DNA of 58,298 nt from Chthoniobacteraceae bacterium (lineage in GTDB: Bacteria; Verrucomicrobiota; Verrucomicrobiia; Chthoniobacterales; Chthoniobacteraceae): contig CANJPY010000020.1 of the NCBI GenBank assembly GCA_947476255.1, positions 1-58,298 of the forward strand, read 5' to 3'. Shown here piece after piece: positions 8,930 through 16,905 of this stretch (position 1 is its first letter; the number at the start of each line of letters is the position of its first letter). The translations under genes were made by a program, and so were the position numbers. The notes beneath the pieces are model-generated. The model was not told the origin of the DNA and searched no databases. It worked only from the letters and a program-made list of their open reading frames with translations.

Positions 8930-10010
8930 GCAACAGAACCGTCCGAGTCGTCCACCTTCCTTAATTGAGCATACCCTTCATTTGCTGAAGCAGGGGATCC
9001 AGCAGGGGTCCTGGGTGGGTCTTCTGCCGGGCGAACGTGAATTGAGCCAACTCCTTCAGGTGAGCCGTCCTACGATCCGGGCCGCTCTTGCCGCGCTCGA
9101 GCGTGAAGGGTGGCTTGAAGTCAAACAGGGAGCGCGCCGCAGTATTGTCCGCAGCCAGAAACAAGGCGCGCCTGAGGCACCGCCAGTCATCGGTTTGCTT
9201 TCGTCTCGTCCGTTACATGAAATCATTCCGCACGCTCAGGCATGGAACGAACGGTTTCGGGAGGTTTTGGCGAGGGAGGGCTATAGCGTCCAGAACCACT
9301 ACGGTCGGCGCTGGTTTACCCCCACTCCGGAACGTGAACTGGCTGCGTTCACGACTCAGTCGCCAGCCGCGGCATGGGTCCTGTTTTTATCCACGGCGGC
9401 GATGCAGCAGTGGTTTGAAACCAGTGGAAGACCCTCCATTGTTTCCGGTTCACTGCATCAGGGAATCCGCTTGCCGATGGTGGACTTTGATCATCGGGCC
9501 ACATGCAGGCATGCCGCCAGTCGTTTTTTGGTCAAGGGACACCGGAGCATGGTTTTCTTAAGAACCGGGCGACCAAGCGCCGGGGACATCGAGAGCGAAC
9601 AGGGTTTTTTTGAGGGCATCGCCGCCGTCGACGGAGCCTCTGGAGTTGTCGTGGAGCACGATGGTTCTCCGGCCAGCATTCGCGCAGCGGTATCCCGCAT
9701 CCTGAGACAAACCTCGACTCCGACCGGAGTTCTCGTCTTGCGAGCCAATGCGGCGCTGGTCGTTGCGAGTGAGATGATCCGGCGCAGAGTCAGGATCCCA
9801 GAGGACGTCTCCGTAGTCTGTCGGGATAGTGACCATTTTCTTGATTATTTCTCACCTGCTATTGCTCGCTACGAAGCGGATCCTCTGATTCATGCGCAAC
9901 GTCTGGCTAAACTTGTCCTGCGCATTGTTAAGGAGGGAGGCGGTCCAGTTACAAAAGTGCGGCTCATTCCAAAGTTTCGCCCCGGCGAATCACTGGGAAG
10001 CCTCATCTAA
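8928..10010 (+). CDS. GntR-type HTH regulator with LacI-like sugar-sensing domain
   Basis: 360 residues from a GTG start. No in-frame ATG lies near and no clear ribosome-binding site is seen. Residues about 8-75 are a winged helix of the GntR type (LLPGERELSQLLQVSRPTIR then AALAALEREGWLEVKQG). The rest is a periplasmic-binding-protein-like effector domain of the LacI type (PVIGLLSSRPLHEI, SIVSGSLHQGIRLPMVDFDH, GHRSMVFLRTGRPSAGDIES, SVVCRDSDHFLDYFSPAIAR). Such hybrids are common in PVC bacteria and sense sugars or sugar phosphates. Its position between the divergent lyase gene and the sialate O-acetylesterase suggests that it controls both, with a sialic-acid-derived effector (inference). Confidence 0.82.
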   Translation: MQQNRPSRPPSLIEHTLHLLKQGIQQGSWVGLLPGERELSQLLQVSRPTIRAALAALEREGWLEVKQGARRSIVRSQKQGAPEAPPVIGLLSSRPLHEIIPHAQAWNERFREVLAREGYSVQNHYGRRWFTPTPERELAAFTTQSPAAAWVLFLSTAAMQQWFETSGRPSIVSGSLHQGIRLPMVDFDHRATCRHAASRFLVKGHRSMVFLRTGRPSAGDIESEQGFFEGIAAVDGASGVVVEHDGSPASIRAAVSRILRQTSTPTGVLVLRANAALVVASEMIRRRVRIPEDVSVVCRDSDHFLDYFSPAIARYEADPLIHAQRLAKLVLRIVKEGGGPVTKVRLIPKFRPGESLGSLI

Positions 10011-10039
10011 CGTATCAACTGGGATTTCCGGCGTACGCG

Positions 10040-10108
10040 TAGAGGCTCTTTGGATGCCACGCCGCATATGAGCCCTAACAACCCGCGTGGCGTGTGGATT
10101 AGCCTCTA
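10040..10108. repeat. Two-stage inverted repeat (possible structured leader or terminator)
   Basis: Outer arms TAGAGGCT (10040-10047) and AGCCTCTA (10101-10108) pair perfectly, and inner arms GCCACGC (10056-10062) and GCGTGGC (10085-10091) also pair perfectly. Internal loops of 8 and 9 nt each contain TGGAT, and the apical loop is 22 nt. It lies between the regulator stop (10010) and the esterase start (10129), so it may be an mRNA leader structure or a paired operator. No T-run follows, so it is not a standard terminator. Confidence 0.45.
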
Positions 10109-10128
10109 TGACTCATTAATCTCCCAGC

Positions 10129-11706
10129 ATGCACAAACTCATCCTCTCCGTCTCACTTTCGACCCTCGCTTTCATGTCTTCTGTGAATCTGCAGGCGGAG
10201 GTCAAAGTCTCCAAGATTTTCAGCCCTCACATGGTACTTCAGAGAGAAATGCCCGTACCCATCTGGGGCACAGCGGCTCCGGGGGAGACGGTTTCAGTCT
10301 CTTTTCGGGACCAATCCAAAACCATTGAAGCGGACAAGGATGGGAAGTGGAGGATACTGCTGGCCCCGCTCAAAGCGGGCGGACCGGATGTGTTGAAGAT
10401 TGGCGCACAAAGCATCGACGATGTTCTTGTGGGAGAAGTCTGGGTGGGCTCGGGTCAGTCCAACATGGACATGGTCGTGAAGTCATACACCGAGGGAGAT
10501 CCGGAACTGGCTAAACGTGCGGCAGCCACTTACCCCAAACTGCGCCTGCTCCGGAAGGGAGCGAATGACCACTGGGAAGAGTCGACTCCCGAACATAACT
10601 CCGAGTTTTCCGCACTTCTCTTTTCCTTTGGCCAGTCATTGCAGGCGGAGTTGAATGTTCCTGTGGGCGTTATGGTCGGCGCGGTTGGCGGAACGCCTTC
10701 CGGTTTTTGGTTGAGTGAGGAAATGTTTAAACAGGATGCAGCCTGTCAGGAGTTGGTGAAAAAGATGGCGCCCTCTTATGACTACGAGGGACTCAAGACG
10801 AAGTATGAGGCGGAGAAAACCGCTTGGGACGCCCAGATGGTGGAATGGAAAAAACTGGAGGCCGCCGCCAAGACTGAAGGAAAGCAACCGCCGCGCGCTC
10901 CCGCTGGCCCGAAGCCAGTGGGCAGGGCCGGTGAGGTGAACAGCGGAAAAATGGGGCAACTCTTTGAAAGCTTCATCCGGCCCTACGTTGGCTATGCTAT
11001 CCGGGGAGTCCTTTGGGATCAGGGTGAAAGCCGCACCAACGTGGCCTGCGTGGACCAGTACTCCCTCATGGGCGCCCTGATTAAAGGCTGGCGCAAGGAT
11101 TGGGGGCAGGATTTTGCGTTTCTCTACGTCCAAAAGCCCAGCGGTGGAGGCACCTCTTGGGACCAGTCGAACCCGCTCACTTCCAAAAGTGAAAAGTTTG
11201 TCCCGCAGCCCCCCGTATTACCCCGGGAGCCGGAACCCGAGTACTCCCAGGAGTTGCACCTGCGTATCATGAACTACACAAACACGTTCATGGTCACAAG
11301 CACCGACCTGGGAGCAGGCACACATCCTGTTTTGAAATCCTCCTACGGCCAGCGTTCCTCGCATGTGGCGCTCGGGGCCGTGTACGGGGCAAAACATGAG
11401 ATCTACGGGCCTCTGTTCGCAAGCAGCACTGTGGAAGGAGCCAAAATGCGCGTACAATTTAGTCACACCGGCAAAGGCCTGGCGGCAAGACACTCGGATA
11501 AACTGCAGGGGTTCATGATCGCAGGATCCGACCGCCAATTCAAATGGGCGGAGGCTGTGATCGACGGACAGAGCATCGTGATTTCGAGTCCGGATGTCCC
11601 AAAACCGGAGGCGGCCCGATACGCGTGGAGCCAGACTTTTCCATGGGCGAATCTGTTCAACCAAGACGGATTGCCAGCGCAGCCTTTTCGCACGGACAGC
11701 TGGTAG
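10129..11706 (+). CDS. Secreted sialate O-acetylesterase (SASA/SGNH family)
   Basis: 525 residues with a signal peptide (HKLILSVSLSTLAFMSSVN). An N-terminal beta-sandwich segment (FSPHMVLQREMPVPIWGTAAPGE) precedes the SGNH block: VGSGQSNMD with the presumed nucleophile Ser111, then VGAVGGTPSGFWLSEE and the conserved GVLWDQGESRTN near residue 300. The C-terminal Asp/His part reads TDLGAGTHPVLKSSYGQR. It removes O-acetyl groups from sialic acids or, in many environmental homologues, from other acetylated glycans. A charged alanine-rich insert at about 220-265 probably forms a helical arm. Placement behind the regulator, and the lyase on the other side, favours the sialic-acid role. A second esterase of this family is at 42269-43909. 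Confidence 0.85.
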   Translation: MHKLILSVSLSTLAFMSSVNLQAEVKVSKIFSPHMVLQREMPVPIWGTAAPGETVSVSFRDQSKTIEADKDGKWRILLAPLKAGGPDVLKIGAQSIDDVLVGEVWVGSGQSNMDMVVKSYTEGDPELAKRAAATYPKLRLLRKGANDHWEESTPEHNSEFSALLFSFGQSLQAELNVPVGVMVGAVGGTPSGFWLSEEMFKQDAACQELVKKMAPSYDYEGLKTKYEAEKTAWDAQMVEWKKLEAAAKTEGKQPPRAPAGPKPVGRAGEVNSGKMGQLFESFIRPYVGYAIRGVLWDQGESRTNVACVDQYSLMGALIKGWRKDWGQDFAFLYVQKPSGGGTSWDQSNPLTSKSEKFVPQPPVLPREPEPEYSQELHLRIMNYTNTFMVTSTDLGAGTHPVLKSSYGQRSSHVALGAVYGAKHEIYGPLFASSTVEGAKMRVQFSHTGKGLAARHSDKLQGFMIAGSDRQFKWAEAVIDGQSIVISSPDVPKPEAARYAWSQTFPWANLFNQDGLPAQPFRTDSW

Positions 11707-11813
11707 GAGAGCAATACCCAACCGATAGTTTTGAGGTTCAAGCGGCATTGAGCGCCGAGCTGGAGCTCCCTTGGTGCAGTGGGCCGTAGGCAGTGCAATG
11801 GGCAGGGCGCATG

Positions 11814-11844
11814 GCAAGCAAAATGGAACCTCCCTTTTGCTTGC
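11814..11844. repeat. Perfect 10-bp inverted repeat upstream of pckA
   Basis: GCAAGCAAAA (11814-11823) and TTTTGCTTGC (11835-11844) form a perfect stem around an 11-nt loop, in the 194-nt gap between the esterase stop and the pckA start. There is no T-tract after it, so its role as terminator of the esterase gene is doubtful. It could be an operator or leader hairpin for pckA. Confidence 0.5.
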
Positions 11845-11900
11845 AAGAGTCCGCCGACTGTAGCCCAATAGGAGCCACGTAGCCCAGCTCCCCAGGGGAT

Positions 11901-13511
11901 ATGCGAGCCCTCTCAACGCCTATGCAAACCCTTGATTTATCCGCCAACGGGATCTTTGTCCGCGAGATCCTGCACAACGCCCCGGACCCCCTGCTCTACG
12001 AACACGCCCTCCGGTTTGAAGCCGGCTCGCGTCTATGCGCCTCTGGCGCCCTCGTGGCCTATTCTGGAGCCAAAACCGGCCGCTCCCCCGCGGACAAACG
12101 CATCGTCCGCCATAGCGCATCCGAGAGCCACGTCTGTTGGGGCAGCGTGAATATTCCGATGGATTTCTGGGGCTTTTCTAGTGCCCGGGAGCGCGCCCTA
12201 GACTACCTCAACACGCAGGACCGTCTCTACGTCGTTGACGGCTTTGCGGGCTGGCACCCACAGCACAGACTTAAAATCAGAGTTCTCTGCTCAAGACCCT
12301 ATCACGCGCTTTTTATGCGCACGATGCTCATTCGCCCCACCACTGATGAATTGGAGACGTTTGGCGCGCCTGATTTTACGATCATCAATGCAGGACAGTT
12401 CTCGGCAAGTCGTCTTGGTGGCCCCAGCGCCTCAAAAACCTGCATCTCGCTGTCCTTTGAAGAGCAACAAATGGTCATCCTCGGCACGGAATACGCCGGT
12501 GAAATGAAGAAAGGCGTTTTCACACTGATGAACTACCTGATGCCCAAGGCAGAACTTCTTTCCATGCATTGCTCGGCGACCTCGGATGCGAACGGAAATC
12601 ACGCCTCTATCCTCTTCGGCCTCTCCGGTACTGGCAAAACCACTCTCTCCGCCGATCCCAAGCGAAATCTCATCGGTGATGATGAACACGTCTGGGGCGA
12701 CGACGGTATCTTCAACATCGAGGGGGGGTGTTACGCAAAGGCCATCGATCTTTCCGCCGAAACAGAACCCGAGATTTTCCAAGCACTTCGCTTCGGCGCT
12801 GTTCTGGAGAATGTGGTCCTCAAGGAAGACGGGCTCAAAGTCGATTTCCACGACACTTCCATCACTCAAAACACGCGCGGCGCTTACCCGATCGAATTCA
12901 TCCGAAATGCACGTATTCCCTGCATGGCAGGCCATCCCACGGACATTATCTTTTTGACCTGCGACGCCTTTGGTGTGCTGCCTCCAGTTTCCCGACTGAC
13001 CTCTGAACAAGCGATGTACCACTTTATTTCGGGATATACGGCAAAGGTTGCGGGCACAGAAGAGGGTGTCACTGAACCGTCCACCACGTTCAGCGCCTGC
13101 TTCGGTGCACCTTTTCTTGTCTGGCATCCCGGAAAATACGCGGAGCTGCTGGCTGAAAAAATGCGCCAGCACAAGACCAGCGTATGGCTGGTAAACACCG
13201 GCTGGACTGGAGGCAGTTACGGAGTGGGCCACCGCATTAAGCTCGCACATACCAGAGCCATTATTGACGCAATTCACGCGGGCGTTCTGGCGCATGCGCC
13301 GACGGCGACGGATCCGTTTTTTGGAATCGAGGCCATCACCTATGTTCCAAACGTTCCAGAAACCATCCTCGTCCCCGAAAAATGCTGGGAGGATCCGGCA
13401 GCTTATCGCAAGACCGCAACCAAACTTGCGGCAGCCTTCGCCAAGAATTTTCATCAATTCGAATCCGGTGTGAGTGCGGAAGTGCGTGCAGCAGGGCCAA
13501 GACAAGCGTAG
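11901..13511 (+). CDS. pckA: Phosphoenolpyruvate carboxykinase (ATP)
   Basis: 536 residues, close to the usual 530-540 of the ATP-dependent enzyme. It converts oxaloacetate plus ATP to phosphoenolpyruvate and CO2, the entry to gluconeogenesis, in the cytoplasm. The kinase-1a P-loop GLSGTGKTTLS begins at residue 240 and is followed by the kinase-2/metal segment GDDEHVWGDDGIFNIEGGCYAK. MNYLMPKAELLSMHCSA, FLTCDAFGVLPPVSRL and NTGWTGGSYGVGHRI are family signatures. The start could also be the ATG at 11922 (MQTLDLSANG), which gives 529 residues; neither has a convincing ribosome-binding site. The exonuclease-like gene begins two bases after the stop codon, indicating co-transcription. A strong hairpin at 11814-11844 precedes it. 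Confidence 0.95.
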   Translation: MRALSTPMQTLDLSANGIFVREILHNAPDPLLYEHALRFEAGSRLCASGALVAYSGAKTGRSPADKRIVRHSASESHVCWGSVNIPMDFWGFSSARERALDYLNTQDRLYVVDGFAGWHPQHRLKIRVLCSRPYHALFMRTMLIRPTTDELETFGAPDFTIINAGQFSASRLGGPSASKTCISLSFEEQQMVILGTEYAGEMKKGVFTLMNYLMPKAELLSMHCSATSDANGNHASILFGLSGTGKTTLSADPKRNLIGDDEHVWGDDGIFNIEGGCYAKAIDLSAETEPEIFQALRFGAVLENVVLKEDGLKVDFHDTSITQNTRGAYPIEFIRNARIPCMAGHPTDIIFLTCDAFGVLPPVSRLTSEQAMYHFISGYTAKVAGTEEGVTEPSTTFSACFGAPFLVWHPGKYAELLAEKMRQHKTSVWLVNTGWTGGSYGVGHRIKLAHTRAIIDAIHAGVLAHAPTATDPFFGIEAITYVPNVPETILVPEKCWEDPAAYRKTATKLAAAFAKNFHQFESGVSAEVRAAGPRQA

Positions 13512-13513
13512 AG

Positions 13514-14485
13514 ATGGAGTCTGGCATCTCGAGTGCTGCCATTCATCACCGCATCCATCCCCACTCCTTTGTGAAACTGCTTCTTGTTGACGGTTATTAT
13601 TACGCATACCGGTCTTTCCACGCCCTGCTGGGCTTCCACAATGCCCACGGCGAGCCTGCAGGGGCTGTGTTCGGTTTTTTGAAGGCACTCCGGCGCATGC
13701 AGCGCGACCTTGGACCAAACCTCGCAGCCGTTGTATGGGATCAAGGGATGCCCGCACGCCGCACCGAACTCCTGCCCGAGTACAAGGCCCAGCGCGACGA
13801 AATGCCTGAGTCTCTCCAAGTACAACTCCCCCGCCTGCGGGAGTTGATTCCGCTTCTTGGGTTCAGCTCGGTCTCCCTCCCGGACACGGAGGCGGACGAC
13901 CTTATGGCATCGTATGCGATTGCAGCACAGACTCGCGGCTGGGAGGCTGTTATGGCGACTTCCGACAAGGATCTCTACCAAATCGTCGGTCCGTCCATCC
14001 GGATCTACTCCACCCACAAAAACGATCTTGCCACTCCCAAAGACACCTTCGCGCTTCTCGAGGCCGAAACGGTACAACGCAAATGGGGAATCAAACCGGA
14101 GCAGTTGGGGGACTTGCTCAGCTTGGTCGGAGATTCCGCGGATAATATTCCGGGCGTCCACGGCATCGGCCCCAAGGGTGCCGCCAACCTGCTCAACCGC
14201 CACGGTTCACTCGCGGCAGCACTCGCGAATTTGGAGGGCGTGGAACCCGTAAAAACGCGTGAAAAGCTTGCTGCGGCTCGGGCCCAGATCGCAAAAAATC
14301 AGGAAATGGTGCGACTGGACCTGGACCTTCCTCTGCCAACTCGTCCTGAGGAGCTTTTGATTCGTCCGCAGTATGAAACTCTGCTCCCGGCCCTCGCAAA
14401 AGAAGGGTTTCGTTCCCTGCACGCGGAAATGGAAAAAGAGTGGAGCCAGAAGACAACCCCGACGCAGGGAGACTTGTTTGGATAG
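13514..14485 (+). CDS. 5'-3' exonuclease / flap-endonuclease-like protein (PolA N-terminal type)
   Basis: 323 residues from the ATG at 13514, two bases past the pckA stop. The family core starts at VKLLLVDGYYYAYRSF, so a GTG at 13571 is an equally plausible start. Recognisable are the metal-binding helix region AVVWDQGMPARRTELLPEYK, the acidic cluster LPDTEADDLMASYAIA, the loop MATSDKDLYQIVGPSIRIYS and the helix-hairpin-helix DNA-binding motif LVGDSADNIPGVHGIGPKGA. These are the FEN/XPG-like nuclease features seen in the 5' nuclease domain of DNA polymerase I, here as a stand-alone protein without a polymerase domain. It probably trims flaps or RNA primers. Linkage to pckA has no obvious functional meaning. 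Confidence 0.85.
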   Translation: MESGISSAAIHHRIHPHSFVKLLLVDGYYYAYRSFHALLGFHNAHGEPAGAVFGFLKALRRMQRDLGPNLAAVVWDQGMPARRTELLPEYKAQRDEMPESLQVQLPRLRELIPLLGFSSVSLPDTEADDLMASYAIAAQTRGWEAVMATSDKDLYQIVGPSIRIYSTHKNDLATPKDTFALLEAETVQRKWGIKPEQLGDLLSLVGDSADNIPGVHGIGPKGAANLLNRHGSLAAALANLEGVEPVKTREKLAAARAQIAKNQEMVRLDLDLPLPTRPEELLIRPQYETLLPALAKEGFRSLHAEMEKEWSQKTTPTQGDLFG

Positions 14486-14602
14486 CTTCTACAGAAGGCC
14501 GCAGATCACCGGATCGGCCCCGCAGTTCCAGCTCCACGAGCAAATGGAAAAAACGCACGGGAGCCGGCCGGCGGCTTATGAGTCCACGCGCCGAGTTACC
14601 GG

Positions 14603-15817
14603 CTACTTCTTATCCTCTTTCCCCTCCCGCTCCGCTGCAACCGCAAGGTGTGCAGCAACGTCTTGAAATGCTCCACGGATTTCCGCGGCATCGCTGTTCC
14701 CGAGACCTGCACGCTGGATAAGCATCACGTAAACGCGTCCGGCTTTGGGATCGCCCCAGCTTTGCGTGGCATAGGCTCCTCCATGGCCGAAACTCCCTGG
14801 CGAAAGATTCGCGGTAACTCCCTGCGGTTCCTTCACAACTTGAAAACCAAGTCCCCAGCTCATCCCCTCCACAAAACCAGTCTTGATGTCACCACTCTGT
14901 GTTGTGGTCATCAATTCGACAGTTTCGGACTTCAAGAGGCGCTTACCTTTGTACTCCCCGCCGTTGAGCATCATTCGGTACAAACGCGCCACGTCAGACG
15001 CATTTGAAAAAAGCCCGCCCGCGGGAAAGGGTGTGCGGCGCCGGTCCGTCATGGACGCCCCCTGCATGAAATACACCGCCGTCTCCTCCAGTTTTCCAGT
15101 CTCCTTGTTTGCGGTATAACTCTTCACCAATCGCTTCGCCTGCTCTTTGTTCGGCCAGAAAGTCGTGTCGTTCATCTCCAAAGGATCAAACAGGTTGTCC
15201 TGAATGAAGTTCTCGAACTTCTGGCCGCTCACGATTTCCACAATGCGCCCGAGGGTGTTGATTCCCGGGTTCGAATACGCCCACTTCGAACCGGGTTCAA
15301 ACTGAAGCGGTTCCCGGGCGTAAGCCATGGCCAGTTCACCCAGTGTGCTCGTGGTGCGCGGCGACTTTACATCACTGAGTCCCCCCGTATGCGTGAGCAA
15401 ATCCCGAATCGTCACCGCTCGTTTGGGCCGCACCAAAGTCACACGGTCCTTGTCTTTCTGCTCGATCAACCACTGCCCCTTGAACTCGGGAAGATACTTC
15501 TCCACAGTGTCTTCGATGGCCAGCAACCCCTTTTCCTGAAGCATCAGCACGCAAATGGCGGTCATCGGCTTGGTCATGGACGCAATCCAAAACAGATCGT
15601 TCTTTTTCATCTTTTGCCCCGTCGCAAGATCGCTCTGTCCGACCGCCGCAAGATGTTCAACCCCGCTTTTGCTCGCAACCAAAGTCACAGCGCCCGAGAT
15701 AACCCCCGAATCCACATACTCCTGCATCTTCGCAGAGACAACATCTGCGCGCACGACCAAGGAGGCCTGCGTAAAAACCAACCCGAGGACGGCATAAAAG
15801 AGGGGGACAATTTGCAT
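14603..15817 (-). CDS. Secreted serine hydrolase, beta-lactamase class C / PBP4-like family
   Basis: 404 residues with a signal peptide (QIVPLFYAVLGLVFTQASLV). The SxxK catalytic motif is SMTK (Ser80, Lys83), the second element YSN is at 181-183, and the C-terminal element is the variant FGHGGAYATQS near residue 350, replacing KTG as is usual in family VIII esterases and related PBPs. DLLTHTGGLSD at about 139-149 is also typical. It may be an esterase, a D-amino-peptidase or a carboxypeptidase; true beta-lactamase activity is not implied. It is convergent with the exonuclease gene and divergent from the nucleotidyltransferase gene at 16042. Confidence 0.82.
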   Translation of the reverse strand: MQIVPLFYAVLGLVFTQASLVVRADVVSAKMQEYVDSGVISGAVTLVASKSGVEHLAAVGQSDLATGQKMKKNDLFWIASMTKPMTAICVLMLQEKGLLAIEDTVEKYLPEFKGQWLIEQKDKDRVTLVRPKRAVTIRDLLTHTGGLSDVKSPRTTSTLGELAMAYAREPLQFEPGSKWAYSNPGINTLGRIVEIVSGQKFENFIQDNLFDPLEMNDTTFWPNKEQAKRLVKSYTANKETGKLEETAVYFMQGASMTDRRRTPFPAGGLFSNASDVARLYRMMLNGGEYKGKRLLKSETVELMTTTQSGDIKTGFVEGMSWGLGFQVVKEPQGVTANLSPGSFGHGGAYATQSWGDPKAGRVYVMLIQRAGLGNSDAAEIRGAFQDVAAHLAVAAEREGKEDKK

Positions 15818-16041
15818 AACGTAAACAGAACGTTAAATGAGGAATCAGCGCATTAAAAATGATAAAATTCCGTCCGCGAAAACCGCAATAAAGTCCTAAG
15901 CCATGGGAAAACCGGCGCCTCGTTCCCTCATTTCCGGAGTCTCCAGCCCCTCAATTCCTAATGAAGCCATGTTTGACACCGGCCTTGCTGCGTAGAGCAT
16001 AGACGTGGAAACCCAACAGCGCCCCCAACCCAATTTTTAGC

Positions 16042-16887
16042 GTGGAGATCAATCAAGCCCTCATCACCGCCGCAGGCCAGTCCCAACGACGCCTGCCGCT
16101 GCAAACCCTCGTCGATCAGGATGGCATCACCAAAACCGCCCTCCAAATCCTGATCGAGGAAGTCATCCAAGCTGGCATCGACCGCATCGTTGTCGTCGTG
16201 GCACCCGGCGACATTCCCGTGTTCACTCAGGCGGCAGGAACGCTTGCTCCAAGATTGTCCTTTGTTGAGCAGACCACTCCGATGGGCTACGGACACGCGG
16301 TTTGGAGCGCTCGCAATGAACTCGGAGGCAAACCTTTCCTGCTCCTCGTTGGAGACCACTTGTATGTCAGCGGAGCCGCGCAGCGTTGCGCTCAACAGCT
16401 TACGGCGATGGTCAAAAGCGAGAACTGCGCGGTCTCTGCCGTGCAATCGACCCATGAAAGCAAGCTGCCCCTTTATGGCACCGTGGGCGGCCGCCTTGTG
16501 GCGGGGCGCCGCGGCCTCTATGACATTTCCGAGATCATCGAGAAACCCACTCCCACGGAGGCGGAACAACGCCTCATCGTTCCGGGGCTGCGCGCAGGAC
16601 ACTACCTCTGCTTTTTCGGGATGCATGTCTTAACGCCAACAGTCCTCGAACTTTTGGGCGAGGACATTGCACGGGAGCAAAACCACGGCGCCATTCACCT
16701 CACACCTGCCCTCGCACGCCTCACTGCGCGGGAACGATATCTCGCAGCCGAACTGCAGGGGCGCCGCTACGACATGGGCCTCAAATACGGTCTGTTAACG
16801 GCGCAACTGGCCCTCGCCTTGCATGGCAGGGACCGTGACGAAGTACTCAGCGGCATGGTTGAAATGCTTGCTCATCGGAGCGCATAA
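16042..16887 (+). CDS. Sugar-phosphate nucleotidyltransferase, GalU-like, variant signature
   Basis: 281 residues from a GTG start placed directly before the nucleotide-binding strand. The fold is the NTP_transferase type: ALITAAG at the N terminus, [20 protein letters not shown] with the metal-binding aspartate, [15 protein letters not shown], and [17 protein letters not shown], which resembles the GalU end region. The usual GxGTR loop reads GQSQRRLP, so the triphosphate-binding loop is altered. UTP-glucose-1-phosphate uridylyltransferase is the nearest recognisable function, but the variant loop leaves base and sugar open. The 1121-residue kinase/pyrophosphorylase fusion follows after 18 nt, so the two probably supply one nucleotide-sugar route. 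Confidence 0.75.
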   Translation: MEINQALITAAGQSQRRLPLQTLVDQDGITKTALQILIEEVIQAGIDRIVVVVAPGDIPVFTQAAGTLAPRLSFVEQTTPMGYGHAVWSARNELGGKPFLLLVGDHLYVSGAAQRCAQQLTAMVKSENCAVSAVQSTHESKLPLYGTVGGRLVAGRRGLYDISEIIEKPTPTEAEQRLIVPGLRAGHYLCFFGMHVLTPTVLELLGEDIAREQNHGAIHLTPALARLTARERYLAAELQGRRYDMGLKYGLLTAQLALALHGRDRDEVLSGMVEMLAHRSA

Positions 16888-16905
16888 AAGGACGAAGCCG
16901 GCCCA

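Noticed and set aside
12432..13757. A 441-codon minus-strand frame opposite pckA and the exonuclease start
   Set aside because: It is wholly antisense to a well-identified enzyme, with no domain or ribosome-binding site.
15973..15978. TTGACA upstream of the GalU-like gene as a -35 box
   Set aside because: No acceptable -10 hexamer is found at 16-18 bp distance.
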